A DNA stretch of 64,000 bases from an uncultured Lachnospiraceae bacterium (GTDB lineage: Bacteria; Bacillota; Clostridia; Lachnospirales; Lachnospiraceae), in assembly GCA_910577275.1 (NCBI GenBank), contig CAJTMW010000018.1, forward strand, positions 1 through 64,000, written 5' to 3'. Both the position numbers and the translations under genes were made by a program. Shown piece after piece: positions 15,713 to 24,597 of this stretch (position 1 is the stretch's first letter; each line of letters begins with the position of its first letter). A model generated the notes under the pieces. It was not told the DNA's origin. It worked only from the letters and a program-made list of their open reading frames with translations, and did not search any database.

Positions 15713-16951
15713 TTGAAAAATATTATTTTCCATATAGATGTAAATTCGGCCTTCCTCTCATGGGAGGCCGTTTACCGTCTGGCTCATAAAGGCGGCAGGG
15801 AGGATTTAAGGGAAATTGCTTCCGCGGTGGGAGGGGACGTTACCCAAAGGCGGGGGATTATACTGGCGAAGTCGATTCCGGCGAAAAGCTACGGGATAAA
15901 GACCGGCGAGACGATTATGGAAGCCCGCAGGAAGTGTCCGGGGCTGGTATTGGTGCCGCCCGATTACAGCCTTTATCAGAAATGCTCCGATGCGCTTATG
16001 GAGATTCTGCGGGAGTATTCCGACGTGGTGGAGCAGTACAGCATTGACGAGGCTTTTGTGGATATGAGCGCAGGCTGCCGGCTCTTTGGCACGCCGGAGG
16101 ATGTGGCCGCCCGGCTCAAGGACCGTATCCGGGAGGAGCTGGGATTTACGGTCAATGTGGGGATTTCCTGTAATAAGCTGCTTGCAAAGATGGCGTCGGA
16201 TTTTCGTAAGCCTGACCGGGTGCATACGTTATACCCGGAGGAAATCAGGGAGAAAATGTGGCCGCTGCCGGTGTCGGATTTGTTTTTTGCAGGAAAGGCA
16301 ACCACAGGCAAACTGCTTTCCATGGGGATACGAACCATCGGGGAGCTGGCGGAGGCGGACCCGGCATGGCTTAAGAGTGTGCTTAAGAAACAGGGGGAGA
16401 TTATCTGGGGCTTTGCCAACGGGATTGATTTTTCTCCGGTGCTGGGGGAACCGGCGGCAAACAAGGGCTATGGGAACAGCACTACCACGCCTTATGATGT
16501 GACGGACGAAGAAACGGCAAAGCAGGTGCTTTTGTCTCTTTCCGAGACGGTGGGAAGGAGGCTGCGGGCGGACGGGGCGGAAGCGGGACTGGTGTCCGTG
16601 GGAATACGGTATGCGGATATGTCTTATGTCTCTCATCAGAAGGTACTGGCGGTTCCCACCAATCTGACATGGGAGATTTACGGGGCAGGCTGCCGGTTAT
16701 TCCGGGAGCTTTGGAACGGCAGACCTCTCCGGCATATGGGGGTGCATACGGGACGGGTGAGGGGGGAAAGTTTTGTCCGGCAGATGAGTATTTTTGACGA
16801 GATTGATTATGAGAAGCTTATGAGGGTGGATAAGACCGTGGACGGGATAAGGAGGCGCTTTGGGGCGGATGCGGTGATGCGCGCCGTATTCTTAAACAAC
16901 TCCATTTCCCATATGAGCGGAGGGATAGAAAACGTAATGAAGCCGCATTGA
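15713..16951 (+). CDS. dinB: DNA polymerase IV (Y-family), TTG start
   Basis: A 412-residue Y-family polymerase for error-prone translesion synthesis. The palm has IFHIDVNSAFLSWEAVYRL and YSIDEAFVDMS with the metal-binding Asp/Asp-Glu residues. A thumb with a helix-hairpin-helix (KLLSMGIRTIGELAEADPAWL) and a little-finger domain follow. Translation should start at TTG 15713, because AGGAGGTGA (15697-15705) sits 7 bases upstream and the residues just after match where Pol IV proteins begin. A LexA box in the promoter puts it in the SOS response. The C-terminal FRQMSIFD-like element (VRQMSIFDEID) resembles a beta-clamp binding tail. Confidence 0.93.
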   Translation: MKNIIFHIDVNSAFLSWEAVYRLAHKGGREDLREIASAVGGDVTQRRGIILAKSIPAKSYGIKTGETIMEARRKCPGLVLVPPDYSLYQKCSDALMEILREYSDVVEQYSIDEAFVDMSAGCRLFGTPEDVAARLKDRIREELGFTVNVGISCNKLLAKMASDFRKPDRVHTLYPEEIREKMWPLPVSDLFFAGKATTGKLLSMGIRTIGELAEADPAWLKSVLKKQGEIIWGFANGIDFSPVLGEPAANKGYGNSTTTPYDVTDEETAKQVLLSLSETVGRRLRADGAEAGLVSVGIRYADMSYVSHQKVLAVPTNLTWEIYGAGCRLFRELWNGRPLRHMGVHTGRVRGESFVRQMSIFDEIDYEKLMRVDKTVDGIRRRFGADAVMRAVFLNNSISHMSGGIENVMKPH

Positions 16952-17022
16952 CTTTCACATGTTGCGGAAAACAGACTGCTAATATGCGATAAAATGCAAC
17001 TGGACAGAAGGAGGGATGGGCG

Positions 17023-17334
17023 ATGGCGTTTGGAATCGGTACGAATCCGCCCGAAGCGGACGCAGGGAGCGTTAAGGGGATTCAGAAGAAGATTGCCTGC
17101 GAATGCTGGTTTACCAGTACGGGACGGATGATGCCGCTGATGCTTAAGGTGGAGGATGAGGAGGGCGAAATCCAGACGATTCGGGAGTTTGTCATACATT
17201 CTCAGGAGAAAAAGCGGTATGCGGGAATCCCGTCCATAGAATACGACTGCACGCTGGTAATCCACGGACAGGAGGTGAGGGTATGGCTGATTTATTATCA
17301 GTCGGAAAACCGGTGGGTGATGAATTTCCGGTAA
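17023..17334 (+). CDS. small protein downstream of dinB (unknown)
   Basis: A 103-residue soluble protein starting 71 bases after dinB on the same strand, with GAAGGAGGGATG before the ATG. It contains CECWFTSTGRMMPLMLKVEDEEGEI, a YDC core near residue 75 and a C-terminal VWLIYYQSENRWVMNFR. No catalytic motif or membrane segment is visible. I do not recognise a named family. Co-transcription with dinB suggests a role linked to SOS or translesion synthesis, but this is only positional. Confidence 0.65.
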   Translation: MAFGIGTNPPEADAGSVKGIQKKIACECWFTSTGRMMPLMLKVEDEEGEIQTIREFVIHSQEKKRYAGIPSIEYDCTLVIHGQEVRVWLIYYQSENRWVMNFR

Positions 17335-17477
17335 AATTTCCTGCGGACGAAGGTCGGGCCCGGTATTTTTTTCGTGGAATTTTCCGGTTGGGGGCAGGGT
17401 GCAGCATAGCAGGGCATAGCAAGGCGTAGCATACCATATAGATTTTGCAGTGTAGATATTAGGTTTTGCGTTTGCCG
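17335..17477. other. intergenic stretch with short imperfect repeats
   Basis: Between the dinB-linked gene and the next ABC promoter. A 10-bp motif like GCATAGCAGG recurs about three times at 17403-17432. No gene or clear terminator is visible. Confidence 0.4.
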
Positions 17478-17505
17478 TTGTGCTGTTTTTTCCGGTGGAT
17501 ATAAT
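17478..17505 (+). promoter_or_regulatory. candidate promoter of ABC module 1
   Basis: TTGTGC (17478-17483), a 16-bp spacer and TATAAT (17500-17505). Confidence 0.5.
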
Positions 17506-17608
17506 GATTTTAAATTCATACGGCGCCGGGAAGGAAAAAGCTTCCGTAAAAGGGACGCGCTCCCGGCGTATCGGATGAGAGGAAGAACAGGAAACGGGGG
17601 AACACAGT

Positions 17609-18415
17609 ATGAAGATTTTAAGTACGACACATCTGACAAAGCAGTACGGAACGGAGCCAAATCTGGTAAAGGCTCTTGACGACGTGAGTATTTCGATTGA
17701 GCAGGGGGAGTTTGTGGCGATTATCGGCACGTCCGGGAGCGGAAAGTCTACTCTGCTTAACATGCTGGGCGGGCTGGACCGCCCCACATCGGGCAGCGTG
17801 AAGGTGGATAACTTTGAGCTTGGCAAGCTAAAGGACGAGGATTTGACGGTGTTCCGCCGTCAGCGCATCGGATTTATTTTCCAGAATTACAATCTGGTTC
17901 CCATTTTGAACGTATATGAGAATATTGTTATGCCCATTCGTCTCGACGGAAAGAAGCCGGACGAGGGCTTTATCCGGGAAGTGGCAGAGATTCTGGGGCT
18001 TGAGAAGAAGCTTTACAATATGCCGAACACGCTTTCCGGCGGTCAGCAGCAGCGTGTCGCCATTGCCAGAGCGCTGGCAAGCAAGCCGGCCATCATACTG
18101 GCGGACGAGCCCACGGGAAATCTGGACAGCAGAACCAGCGAAGAGGTGATTTCACTTCTGAAGGTCACGGGGCGGAAATTCAACCAGACAATGGTTATGA
18201 TTACCCACAATCCCGAGATTGCGGCGCAGGCCGACCGGCAGATACGAATAGAGGACGGCAAAGTGAGAAGTCAGGGCGGAGTGGAACAGGAAAACAGCGG
18301 AGCGGAACTGGAAAACAGCGGAGTACTGACGGAGCGCGGAACAATGAGCGGGCGCGGAGGCGACCGGGAATTGTTCCAGACAAAGGCGGAAAGTCAGGGC
18401 GGAGCGGAACTATAA
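17609..18415 (+). CDS. ABC transporter ATPase, MacB/BceA type, with repetitive tail
   Basis: A 268-residue ATPase of the FtsE/LolD/BceA group: Walker A GTSGSGKST near residue 40, signature LSGGQQQRVAIARAL near 143, Walker B ILADEPTGNLDS and the H-loop MITHNPE. It powers the FtsX-type permease that starts 17 bases downstream. The core ends near residue 225. The last 40 or so residues form a low-complexity Gly/Glu/Ser tail in which QGG..E, ENSG and related words repeat. At DNA level the GTCAGGGCGGAG block occurs near both ends of the tail (around 18271 and 18393). The tail looks like local duplication and may be dispensable. Confidence 0.9.
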   Translation: MKILSTTHLTKQYGTEPNLVKALDDVSISIEQGEFVAIIGTSGSGKSTLLNMLGGLDRPTSGSVKVDNFELGKLKDEDLTVFRRQRIGFIFQNYNLVPILNVYENIVMPIRLDGKKPDEGFIREVAEILGLEKKLYNMPNTLSGGQQQRVAIARALASKPAIILADEPTGNLDSRTSEEVISLLKVTGRKFNQTMVMITHNPEIAAQADRQIRIEDGKVRSQGGVEQENSGAELENSGVLTERGTMSGRGGDRELFQTKAESQGGAEL

Positions 18416-18432
18416 TAGGAGGGGGACTTGTA

Positions 18433-21057
18433 ATGAAGAAGCAGAATCAAAAGGAAGCAAAATCCATGCTCCGCACGCTGACGAACCGGAGCTTTGCATC
18501 AAACCGGAACCGGAATCTGGTTGCGGTTTTTGCCATTGTACTGACAACGCTGATGTTTACCACTTTGTTTGTGCTCTCCGGCAGTATGCAGAAGAATCTG
18601 CAGGAGATGAATTTTAAACAGGCGGGAAACGACAGCCATATTACTTTTGAATATGTGAGCGACGCCGACGCGGAGGCTATTGCCGCCCATGCTCTGGTGG
18701 AGGACTGGGGAAAAAGCGTGGTTTTAGGCGTGGCGGAAAATAAGGAGCTGACGGGACGGCAGGTGGAAATCCGTTATGGAGATGAGAAATACGCCAAATC
18801 AACCTTTTCCTTTCCCACGGAAGGAAATCTTCCGGTAAAGGAAAATGAGATTGCGCTGGATACGATTACCCTGGAGCGTTTAGGGCTCCCCTGCAGTCTG
18901 GGGCAGGAGGTTACTTTTATCTGGCGGAAGGATTCAGGGAGAGATGAATACACCGCCAGCAGGTTTGTCCTTTCCGGCTACTGGGAGGGAAACGCCGTTT
19001 CCATGGCAAGTATGGCATGGGTGTCGGAAGCGTTTATCGAAAAGGAATGCGGCGGCATCGACCAGAGGCAGCAGCGCGAAAACGGGAAGTATTTCGGAAT
19101 GGGGATGCTTCACGTGGATGTCCGTGAAAGCGCCTTTGACAATTTATACAGCATTGTTCAGGGCGCGGGAAGTCTGGAACAGAAGGCAGAGAGGATTCTG
19201 CGGGAAACGGGGCTGACAGATGTGCCGTACAGCACGAATATCGCCTACGACACCGCCATGACTCATAACATTCTGCGGGAAGTTGTTCCCATGCTTATGG
19301 TTATGATTCTGGTATTCGCCAGCGGATATCTGATTATCTATAACATTTTCCAGATTTCCGTTGCCGCCGATATCCGTTTTTACGGCAGGCTGAAAACCCT
19401 TGGCGCATCGGGAAGGCAGCTGAAAAAGATAATTTACGGACAGGCAAACCGGCTTGCCCTTTTGGGGATTCCTCTTGGGCTTTTCCTAGGATATTTGCTG
19501 GGGGCTGTTCTGGTTCCGGTGATGATTACCGGAGGATATGAGAAAGCCTCTGTTTCCGCCAGCCCTTTAATCTTTGGGGGAGCGGCGGTATTTGCATGGA
19601 TTACCGTGAGGATTTCCTGCAGGAAACCGGCAAGGATGGCGGGGAAGGTTTCTCCCATGGAGGCTTTGCGCTATGCGGACGCGGAAACGGGCGGCAGACG
19701 GAAGGTTAAAAGGACTGCCAAAGGCACCACCAAAGGTGGGGGGATTTCTCGGATGGCTCTTGCCAATCTGGGCAGAAACAAAAAGAGAACATTTACGGTT
19801 ATCTGCTCCCTGACTCTGGGGCTGATACTTTTGACGGTAGTTTATGCGAAAAACGCAAGCTTTGATATCGACAAGTATATGAGTCAGAAGGTTATCAGCG
19901 ATTTTGAGGTGAGGGACAGCTCCATAGGAACCAGCTTCGGAGTTTATAATCCCTGCGGAACAACGATTTCAGAGGCGCTCGTCTCCCGGATAGAGGGACT
20001 TGAAGGGCTTCGCGAAACAGGGCGTCTGTATTCCCGGGCAATCGACCACAAAATCGCTCCGTCGGCGATTGAGAATATCAGAACCTATTATAATGCAGGC
20101 GAGAGGATTTCTTATATTGAAGCCGTTGACCCTGGGCTTGCCCGCTCGTACCATGAGATGATGGATAAGAAAGAGTGTAAGACGGTTCTGTACGGAATAG
20201 ACGGACTGGTTTTGGACGCGTATTTGCAGGATTATTATCTGCTGGACGGTACTTTTGATAAGGAAAAATTCTGCTCCGGCGGCTTTGTCCTTGCACAGGC
20301 CGCATCAGGCGCGGAGGAGAAGGAGCCGGAAATCCAGCCCACCTATTCCGTAGGGGAAAAGGTGGAGCTTAACGGAAAGCAGTATGAGGTAATGGGAATT
20401 GTGGCAAATCTCACCGCCGTTACGGAGGGAAACAGTAGCGATGAGGTGGAATGGCTTTCCTTTTATCTGCCGGCGGATACTTTCCGGGAGCTTTATCCCG
20501 AAAATACTCTGCGCAAGATGTACTTTAATGTGGAGCCGGAGGCGGAGAGCGGGGCGGAAGCAATGCTCGAGGATTACCGTAAGGAGGCGGATAAAAGCCT
20601 GTCCTTTACTTCAAAATCCACTTTGATAACCCATTATAAAGAACAGACAAGAGCCAATACGGTGATGGGCTTTGCCATCAGCGTGATTATCGCTCTGGTG
20701 GGGATTCTGAACTTTGTCAATTCCATGGTGACGGCCATTGTGTCCCGGCAGAAGGAGTTTGCCATGATACAGAGCGTGGGAATGACGAAGCGGCAGCTTC
20801 GGCAGATGCTGGTGGACGAAGGACTGCTTTACGGCGGGATTACGCTGGCGGCTTCCTATCTTTTAGGGGCGCTGGCAGTCGGCTTTGGGGTACGGATGAT
20901 GGTAGCCGGGGAGTGGACGGCGACTTTCCGCTTCACTTTGACGCCTCTTTTGGTCTGTACGCCCGTAATTATTGCCTTTGCGGTTCTCATACCCTATCTG
21001 TGCTTCAAGAATCTGGAGAAGCAGAGCATTGTGGAGAGGCTGCGGGCTGTGGACTGA
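18433..21057 (+). CDS. FtsX-family ABC transporter permease
   Basis: An 874-residue permease with two FtsX cores: one TM near residue 25 and TM clusters near 280-400 and 440-480, then around 745-850. Between them lies a large extracytoplasmic region. The motif IQSVGMTKRQLRQMLVDEGLLYGG near residue 780 is typical of the FtsX domain. Such ABC pairs export or detoxify antimicrobial peptides, or act as sensors with two-component systems. It partners with the ATPase at 17609. AGGAGGGGGA precedes the ATG. A LytTR regulator follows but no kinase is adjacent. Confidence 0.9.
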   Translation: MKKQNQKEAKSMLRTLTNRSFASNRNRNLVAVFAIVLTTLMFTTLFVLSGSMQKNLQEMNFKQAGNDSHITFEYVSDADAEAIAAHALVEDWGKSVVLGVAENKELTGRQVEIRYGDEKYAKSTFSFPTEGNLPVKENEIALDTITLERLGLPCSLGQEVTFIWRKDSGRDEYTASRFVLSGYWEGNAVSMASMAWVSEAFIEKECGGIDQRQQRENGKYFGMGMLHVDVRESAFDNLYSIVQGAGSLEQKAERILRETGLTDVPYSTNIAYDTAMTHNILREVVPMLMVMILVFASGYLIIYNIFQISVAADIRFYGRLKTLGASGRQLKKIIYGQANRLALLGIPLGLFLGYLLGAVLVPVMITGGYEKASVSASPLIFGGAAVFAWITVRISCRKPARMAGKVSPMEALRYADAETGGRRKVKRTAKGTTKGGGISRMALANLGRNKKRTFTVICSLTLGLILLTVVYAKNASFDIDKYMSQKVISDFEVRDSSIGTSFGVYNPCGTTISEALVSRIEGLEGLRETGRLYSRAIDHKIAPSAIENIRTYYNAGERISYIEAVDPGLARSYHEMMDKKECKTVLYGIDGLVLDAYLQDYYLLDGTFDKEKFCSGGFVLAQAASGAEEKEPEIQPTYSVGEKVELNGKQYEVMGIVANLTAVTEGNSSDEVEWLSFYLPADTFRELYPENTLRKMYFNVEPEAESGAEAMLEDYRKEADKSLSFTSKSTLITHYKEQTRANTVMGFAISVIIALVGILNFVNSMVTAIVSRQKEFAMIQSVGMTKRQLRQMLVDEGLLYGGITLAASYLLGALAVGFGVRMMVAGEWTATFRFTLTPLLVCTPVIIAFAVLIPYLCFKNLEKQSIVERLRAVD

Positions 21058-21064
21058 AAAGAAA

Positions 21065-21128
21065 TGCGGCTTGTGTTTTTCACTCTTACAGGCTTATAAT
21101 AAGCCTGAGAGTGTGTGTGCAAACCGCA
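21065..21128. other. long imperfect hairpin between permease and LytTR genes
   Basis: CACTCT-TA-CAGGCTTAT (21081-21097) pairs with ATAAGCCTGAGAGTG (21099-21113), leaving only a two-base bulge. Outer arms TGCGG.TTG (21065-21073) and CAA.CCGCA (21120-21128) extend it. There is no T run after it, so it is not a standard terminator. It may be an RNA processing or stability element. Confidence 0.6.
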
Positions 21129-21189
21129 GGGAGAAATATGCAGTATTTTCAGGGCGGAAGAATGAAGGTGAAAAAGCGGAGGGTTCTTA

Positions 21190-21906
21190 ATGACACACAT
21201 TGCAATCTGTGATGATGAAAAGGATTTTGTGGCGCATCTGACGGAGCTGCTTGAAAAATATGCCGTGGAAACCGGGGAGGAAATCAAAATAACTCCTTAC
21301 GGCGACGGGCTTGAGCTGATTGAGAGGTATGACCCCTCCATCGACCTGATTTTCCTGGATATTCAGATGAAGCTGGTGGACGGACTGCACGCCGCGGGGC
21401 GTATCCGGCAGATGAACGAAAAGGTCGGCATTATTTTTCTCACCACGCTTACAGGGTACGGTCTGGAAGGATATAAGTATCAGGCGGCCGATTACATTAT
21501 CAAGCCCATCAGGTATGTCCGGCTGAAGGCGGAGATGAACGGGTGGCTGAAAAAGCACCGGAAGGACGACAGCCCTTATATAGTAGTCATAAATGATACG
21601 GGAAAATACAAGATTTTCCTGAAATCGCTGCGGTATGTGGAGACCTTTAACCGGAATCTTCTCCTGCATACGGAGCAGGAAAATATCATCTGCTATAAAA
21701 GCATGAAGGAAATGGAGCGGGAGCTGCAGGATAAGGGATTTGCCCGCTGCCATACGAGCTACATTGTCAACATGTATTATGTGAAGAATGTGAGCGCCAA
21801 AAATCTGGAGGCTGTCCTGATTACCGGGGAGAGCATTCCCATCAGCCAGCCGAAACGAAAGGAATTTATGGAAAAGCTGACGGAATACTGGGGGGACTTT
21901 CTGTGA
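21190..21906 (+). CDS. LytTR-family response regulator (orphan)
   Basis: A 238-residue regulator of the AgrA/LytR class. The receiver domain is at residues 1-120, with ICDDEKDF acidic pocket residues, the phosphoacceptor region LIFLDIQMKLVDG (Asp near 55), a TTLTGYG switch and a conserved Lys in YIIKPI. A LytTR DNA-binding domain follows at about 135-235 (LRYVETFNRNLLLHT, CHTSYIVNMYYVKNV). CGGAGGG precedes the ATG. These regulators usually work with a multi-TM kinase, often in peptide sensing, but none is nearby. Its position after an FtsX permease suggests that it controls or is driven by that transporter. Confidence 0.88.
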   Translation: MTHIAICDDEKDFVAHLTELLEKYAVETGEEIKITPYGDGLELIERYDPSIDLIFLDIQMKLVDGLHAAGRIRQMNEKVGIIFLTTLTGYGLEGYKYQAADYIIKPIRYVRLKAEMNGWLKKHRKDDSPYIVVINDTGKYKIFLKSLRYVETFNRNLLLHTEQENIICYKSMKEMERELQDKGFARCHTSYIVNMYYVKNVSAKNLEAVLITGESIPISQPKRKEFMEKLTEYWGDFL

Positions 21907-22061
21907 TTTCCGCAGGCGCGAGGCAGGCGGTATTCTGTAAGGCAAACTTCCTCTGATACACTTGACGGCCCGGATTTTCGGGCAGCTCGGCGGGAAAAGA
22001 CCGTGGGGCTGGCAAGTCAGCCTGCGGCAGGGAAATAGAAAGGAAAGAGAAAGGCGGTACA

Positions 22062-22691
22062 TTGAGGTATTATATTGCGGATTTGCATTTTTTTCACGGG
22101 GCGCTGAACGAAAAGATGGACAGGCGGGGCTTTGCGTCCATGGAGGAAATGAACGAATATATGATAGCAAAGTGGAACAAAAGGGTTCGCAAAAATGATG
22201 ATGTTGTCATTATCGGAGATTTGTCCTGGGGAAATGTGCAGGAGACAAACGCTCTTTTGCAGAGACTTAAGGGAAAGCTGTATCTTGTGTGCGGCAACCA
22301 TGACCGCTTTGTGAATAATAAGGAGATGAACCTTGACCGCTTCAAATGGGTAAAGCATTATGCGGAGCTTTCCGACAACAGGCGGAAGGTGGTTTTGTGT
22401 CATTATCCCATTATGTGCTATAACGGCCAGTACCGGGTGGATGAGAAGGGGGAGCCCAAAACCTATATGCTTTACGGGCACGTCCATGACACACAGGACG
22501 AACGGCTCATAGAGCAGTTTCAGGAGATAACGAGAAAAACGACGGTAACGGACGCTCAGGGGAATGAGCGTCCCATTCCCTGTAATATGATTAACTGCTT
22601 CTGCAAATTTTCTGATTATGAGCCGCTTACGCTGGACGAGTGGATTGTATGTGATAAGAAGCGCCGCGGCGGGAAGGAAAAGAACGCGTGA
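22062..22691 (+). CDS. metallophosphoesterase (TTG start)
   Basis: A 209-residue calcineurin-type phosphoesterase with the family motifs in order: IADLHFFHG, VVIIGDLSWGN, VCGNHDRF, CHYPIM and YGHVHDT. The two-metal centre formed by these His/Asp/Asn residues cleaves phosphoesters. The likely start is TTG 22062 with AAGGCGG just upstream; the next Met is too far inside. Its stop overlaps the following response regulator by 4 bases (GTGA), so they are probably translationally coupled. The substrate is unknown. A phosphoesterase in front of a two-component system and ABC genes is an uncommon neighbour. Confidence 0.85.
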   Translation: MRYYIADLHFFHGALNEKMDRRGFASMEEMNEYMIAKWNKRVRKNDDVVIIGDLSWGNVQETNALLQRLKGKLYLVCGNHDRFVNNKEMNLDRFKWVKHYAELSDNRRKVVLCHYPIMCYNGQYRVDEKGEPKTYMLYGHVHDTQDERLIEQFQEITRKTTVTDAQGNERPIPCNMINCFCKFSDYEPLTLDEWIVCDKKRRGGKEKNA

Positions 22692-23407
22692 AAAACAGAC
22701 GGATACTGCTGATAGAGGACGACGATACAATTGCATACGGACTTACCGAGCTGCTTTTGGACGAGGGCTTTGAGACGGTTTCCGTCCGTTTCCTCAAGGA
22801 GGCGATGGAGGCGGAACCCGGGGATTTTTGTCTGGCGCTTTTAGACCTTGGGCTGCCTGACGGGGAGGGATGGGATTTCCTTGCAAGGCTCTGTCCGGTT
22901 CCGGCAGCGGAAATGGGCGGTTTGCAGAAAGGTCTTGCGCTGCCGGTGATTATTTTAACGGCGAGAGAGGACGAGGCGGATATTATGAGAGGACTGGACA
23001 TGGGAGCCGACGATTATGTGACCAAGCCCTTTAGGCCGGGGGTGCTGCTTTCCCGTATCCGCGCGGTGCTGCGCCGTCAGGAAAAGTTTTCCGGGGCGGA
23101 GGAGGTGATTTCCTGCGGGGGGCTCATGCTTGACAGACAGAAAACAACCGTCACGGAGGGCGGGGAGCGCATTGAGCTGACTGCCGGGGAGTTCCGGCTT
23201 CTTTCCTGTTTTATGGAAAACAAGAACAGGACTCTTACGAGGAACGCGCTGCTTGCACGGCTTTGGGATAACGAGGGGGATTTTGTAAACGACAATACGC
23301 TGACCGTCACCGTCAGGCGGCTTCGGGAAAAGCTGGGAGAGGAATCCCGGAATCTGATTAAGACAGTACGGGGAATCGGCTACCGGATGGAGGATTGCGA
23401 TGACTAG
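22688..23407 (+). CDS. OmpR-family response regulator (GTG start)
   Basis: A 239-residue receiver plus winged-helix regulator. The phosphoacceptor aspartate is in CLALLDLGLPDGEGWD (near residue 53). LTAREDEADIMRGLDMGADDYVTKPF carries the switch threonine and conserved lysine. The C-terminal DNA-binding domain ends in VNDNTLTVTVRRLREKLG and TVRGIGYRM. About 14 extra residues follow the phosphorylation loop (around 65-85), where most family members are shorter. It overlaps the phosphoesterase by 4 bases and the kinase by 8 bases. It should control the ABC genes at 24670-28130, whose upstream region has a direct repeat. Confidence 0.92.
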   Translation: MKNRRILLIEDDDTIAYGLTELLLDEGFETVSVRFLKEAMEAEPGDFCLALLDLGLPDGEGWDFLARLCPVPAAEMGGLQKGLALPVIILTAREDEADIMRGLDMGADDYVTKPFRPGVLLSRIRAVLRRQEKFSGAEEVISCGGLMLDRQKTTVTEGGERIELTAGEFRLLSCFMENKNRTLTRNALLARLWDNEGDFVNDNTLTVTVRRLREKLGEESRNLIKTVRGIGYRMEDCDD

Positions 23408-24596
23408 GAGAAAAGAATCCGTATTCTTTATGGCAGGCGTTTTTGCCGCCGTTTTTTGTTTTTGCGCGGCGGTGTTTTTCGAGGGCTACCGGTGGAGCGA
23501 GAGGCTGTTTTATGATAAAATGGCGGCAGTTGCCGGGGCGGTTCCGGGCAGTACGGAGGTCATAATGCGGACGCTGAAAGGCGCATCGGAAAAAGACCTT
23601 GCAAAGGGAAAGGAAATACTTGGAGAATACGGATATTACGGACGGCTGCCGGGGGAAGAACCGGGGCTTTTGTTTTTTGCGGGGAGTCTTTTGGCTGCGG
23701 GGATTGGCACGGTCGCCCTTTTTCTTTTTATGTACAGACAAAAAAGCAGGCTGCGGAAGCGGGCGGAGGATTTGACAGGGTACTTACGGCAGGGGGAGGA
23801 GGGAAATTACAGTCTTTTTCCGGGAAAGGGAGAGGATTTTCTTTCGGGTCTGGAGGATGAAATCTATAAGACGGTGCTTGCCCTCCGGGAAAGCCGTGAG
23901 GCGGTACTGCGGGAAAAAGAAAATCTGGCGAAAAATCTTGCGGATATTTCCCATCAGTTCAAGACGCCTTTAACGTCGCTTTCCGTTCTGAGCGAGGTGT
24001 TACTTCGGCGGATTACGAAGGAGGAGGACGCGGAGGCAGTCAGGAAAATGGAAAAGCAGACCCGGCGTCTTGCCGGCCTGACATCTTCCCTGCTTACGCT
24101 GTCGAGGGCGGACGCCGGCGTGCTTACTTTCGATATACGGCGCGTGCCGGTGAGCGAGCTGCTGGAGGTCAGTCTCGAGCCTGTCCTGCCGATACTGGAG
24201 GAAAAGGGGCAAAGGGTCAGGCTTGCCGGAGAGAAAAAGACGATGGAGCGCCTTACGTTGCCCTGCGACGTGAAATGGATGCGGGAGGCTCTTGGAAATC
24301 TTCTGAAAAACGCCTCCGAACATTCGCCGGCGGGGACGGAAATCTGTATCAGAGTATGGGACAACCCGGTTTTCACGGGAATTGCAGTAGAGGACGAAGG
24401 GACGGGATTTTCCAAAAAGGAGCTTCCCCGCCTGTTCGAGCGTTTCTACAAAGGCAAAGACGCTCCAAAGGACAGCGCGGGAATCGGCCTTGCCCTCGCC
24501 AAAACGCTGATTGAAGCCCAGAAGGGGGAAATCAGGGCGGAGAACAGGAGGGAGGGCGGAGCGCGATTTCTCATAAAATTTTATAAAAATATGTAA
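23400..24596 (+). CDS. sensor histidine kinase (two TM segments)
   Basis: A 398-residue membrane kinase. TM segments lie at about 9-27 and 80-103 with a 50-residue external loop. A HAMP-like linker follows, then the H-box LADISHQFKTPLTSL (His near 186), N-box LGNLLKNASEHSP, and G boxes EDEGTGFSKKEL and SAGIGLALAK. It phosphorylates the regulator encoded just upstream, with which it overlaps by 8 bases. The small external loop resembles kinases that sense peptide antibiotics through a partner ABC transporter, and that transporter is the next pair of genes. Confidence 0.92.
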   Translation: MTRRKESVFFMAGVFAAVFCFCAAVFFEGYRWSERLFYDKMAAVAGAVPGSTEVIMRTLKGASEKDLAKGKEILGEYGYYGRLPGEEPGLLFFAGSLLAAGIGTVALFLFMYRQKSRLRKRAEDLTGYLRQGEEGNYSLFPGKGEDFLSGLEDEIYKTVLALRESREAVLREKENLAKNLADISHQFKTPLTSLSVLSEVLLRRITKEEDAEAVRKMEKQTRRLAGLTSSLLTLSRADAGVLTFDIRRVPVSELLEVSLEPVLPILEEKGQRVRLAGEKKTMERLTLPCDVKWMREALGNLLKNASEHSPAGTEICIRVWDNPVFTGIAVEDEGTGFSKKELPRLFERFYKGKDAPKDSAGIGLALAKTLIEAQKGEIRAENRREGGARFLIKFYKNM

Positions 24597-24597
24597 A

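Noticed and set aside
17403..17432. Short GCATAGCAGG repeats as a functional element
   Set aside because: Three imperfect 10-bp units are too few and too diverged to support a function.
21187..22170. A 327-codon frame on the minus strand
   Set aside because: It covers the LytTR gene and the start of the phosphoesterase gene, both well supported.
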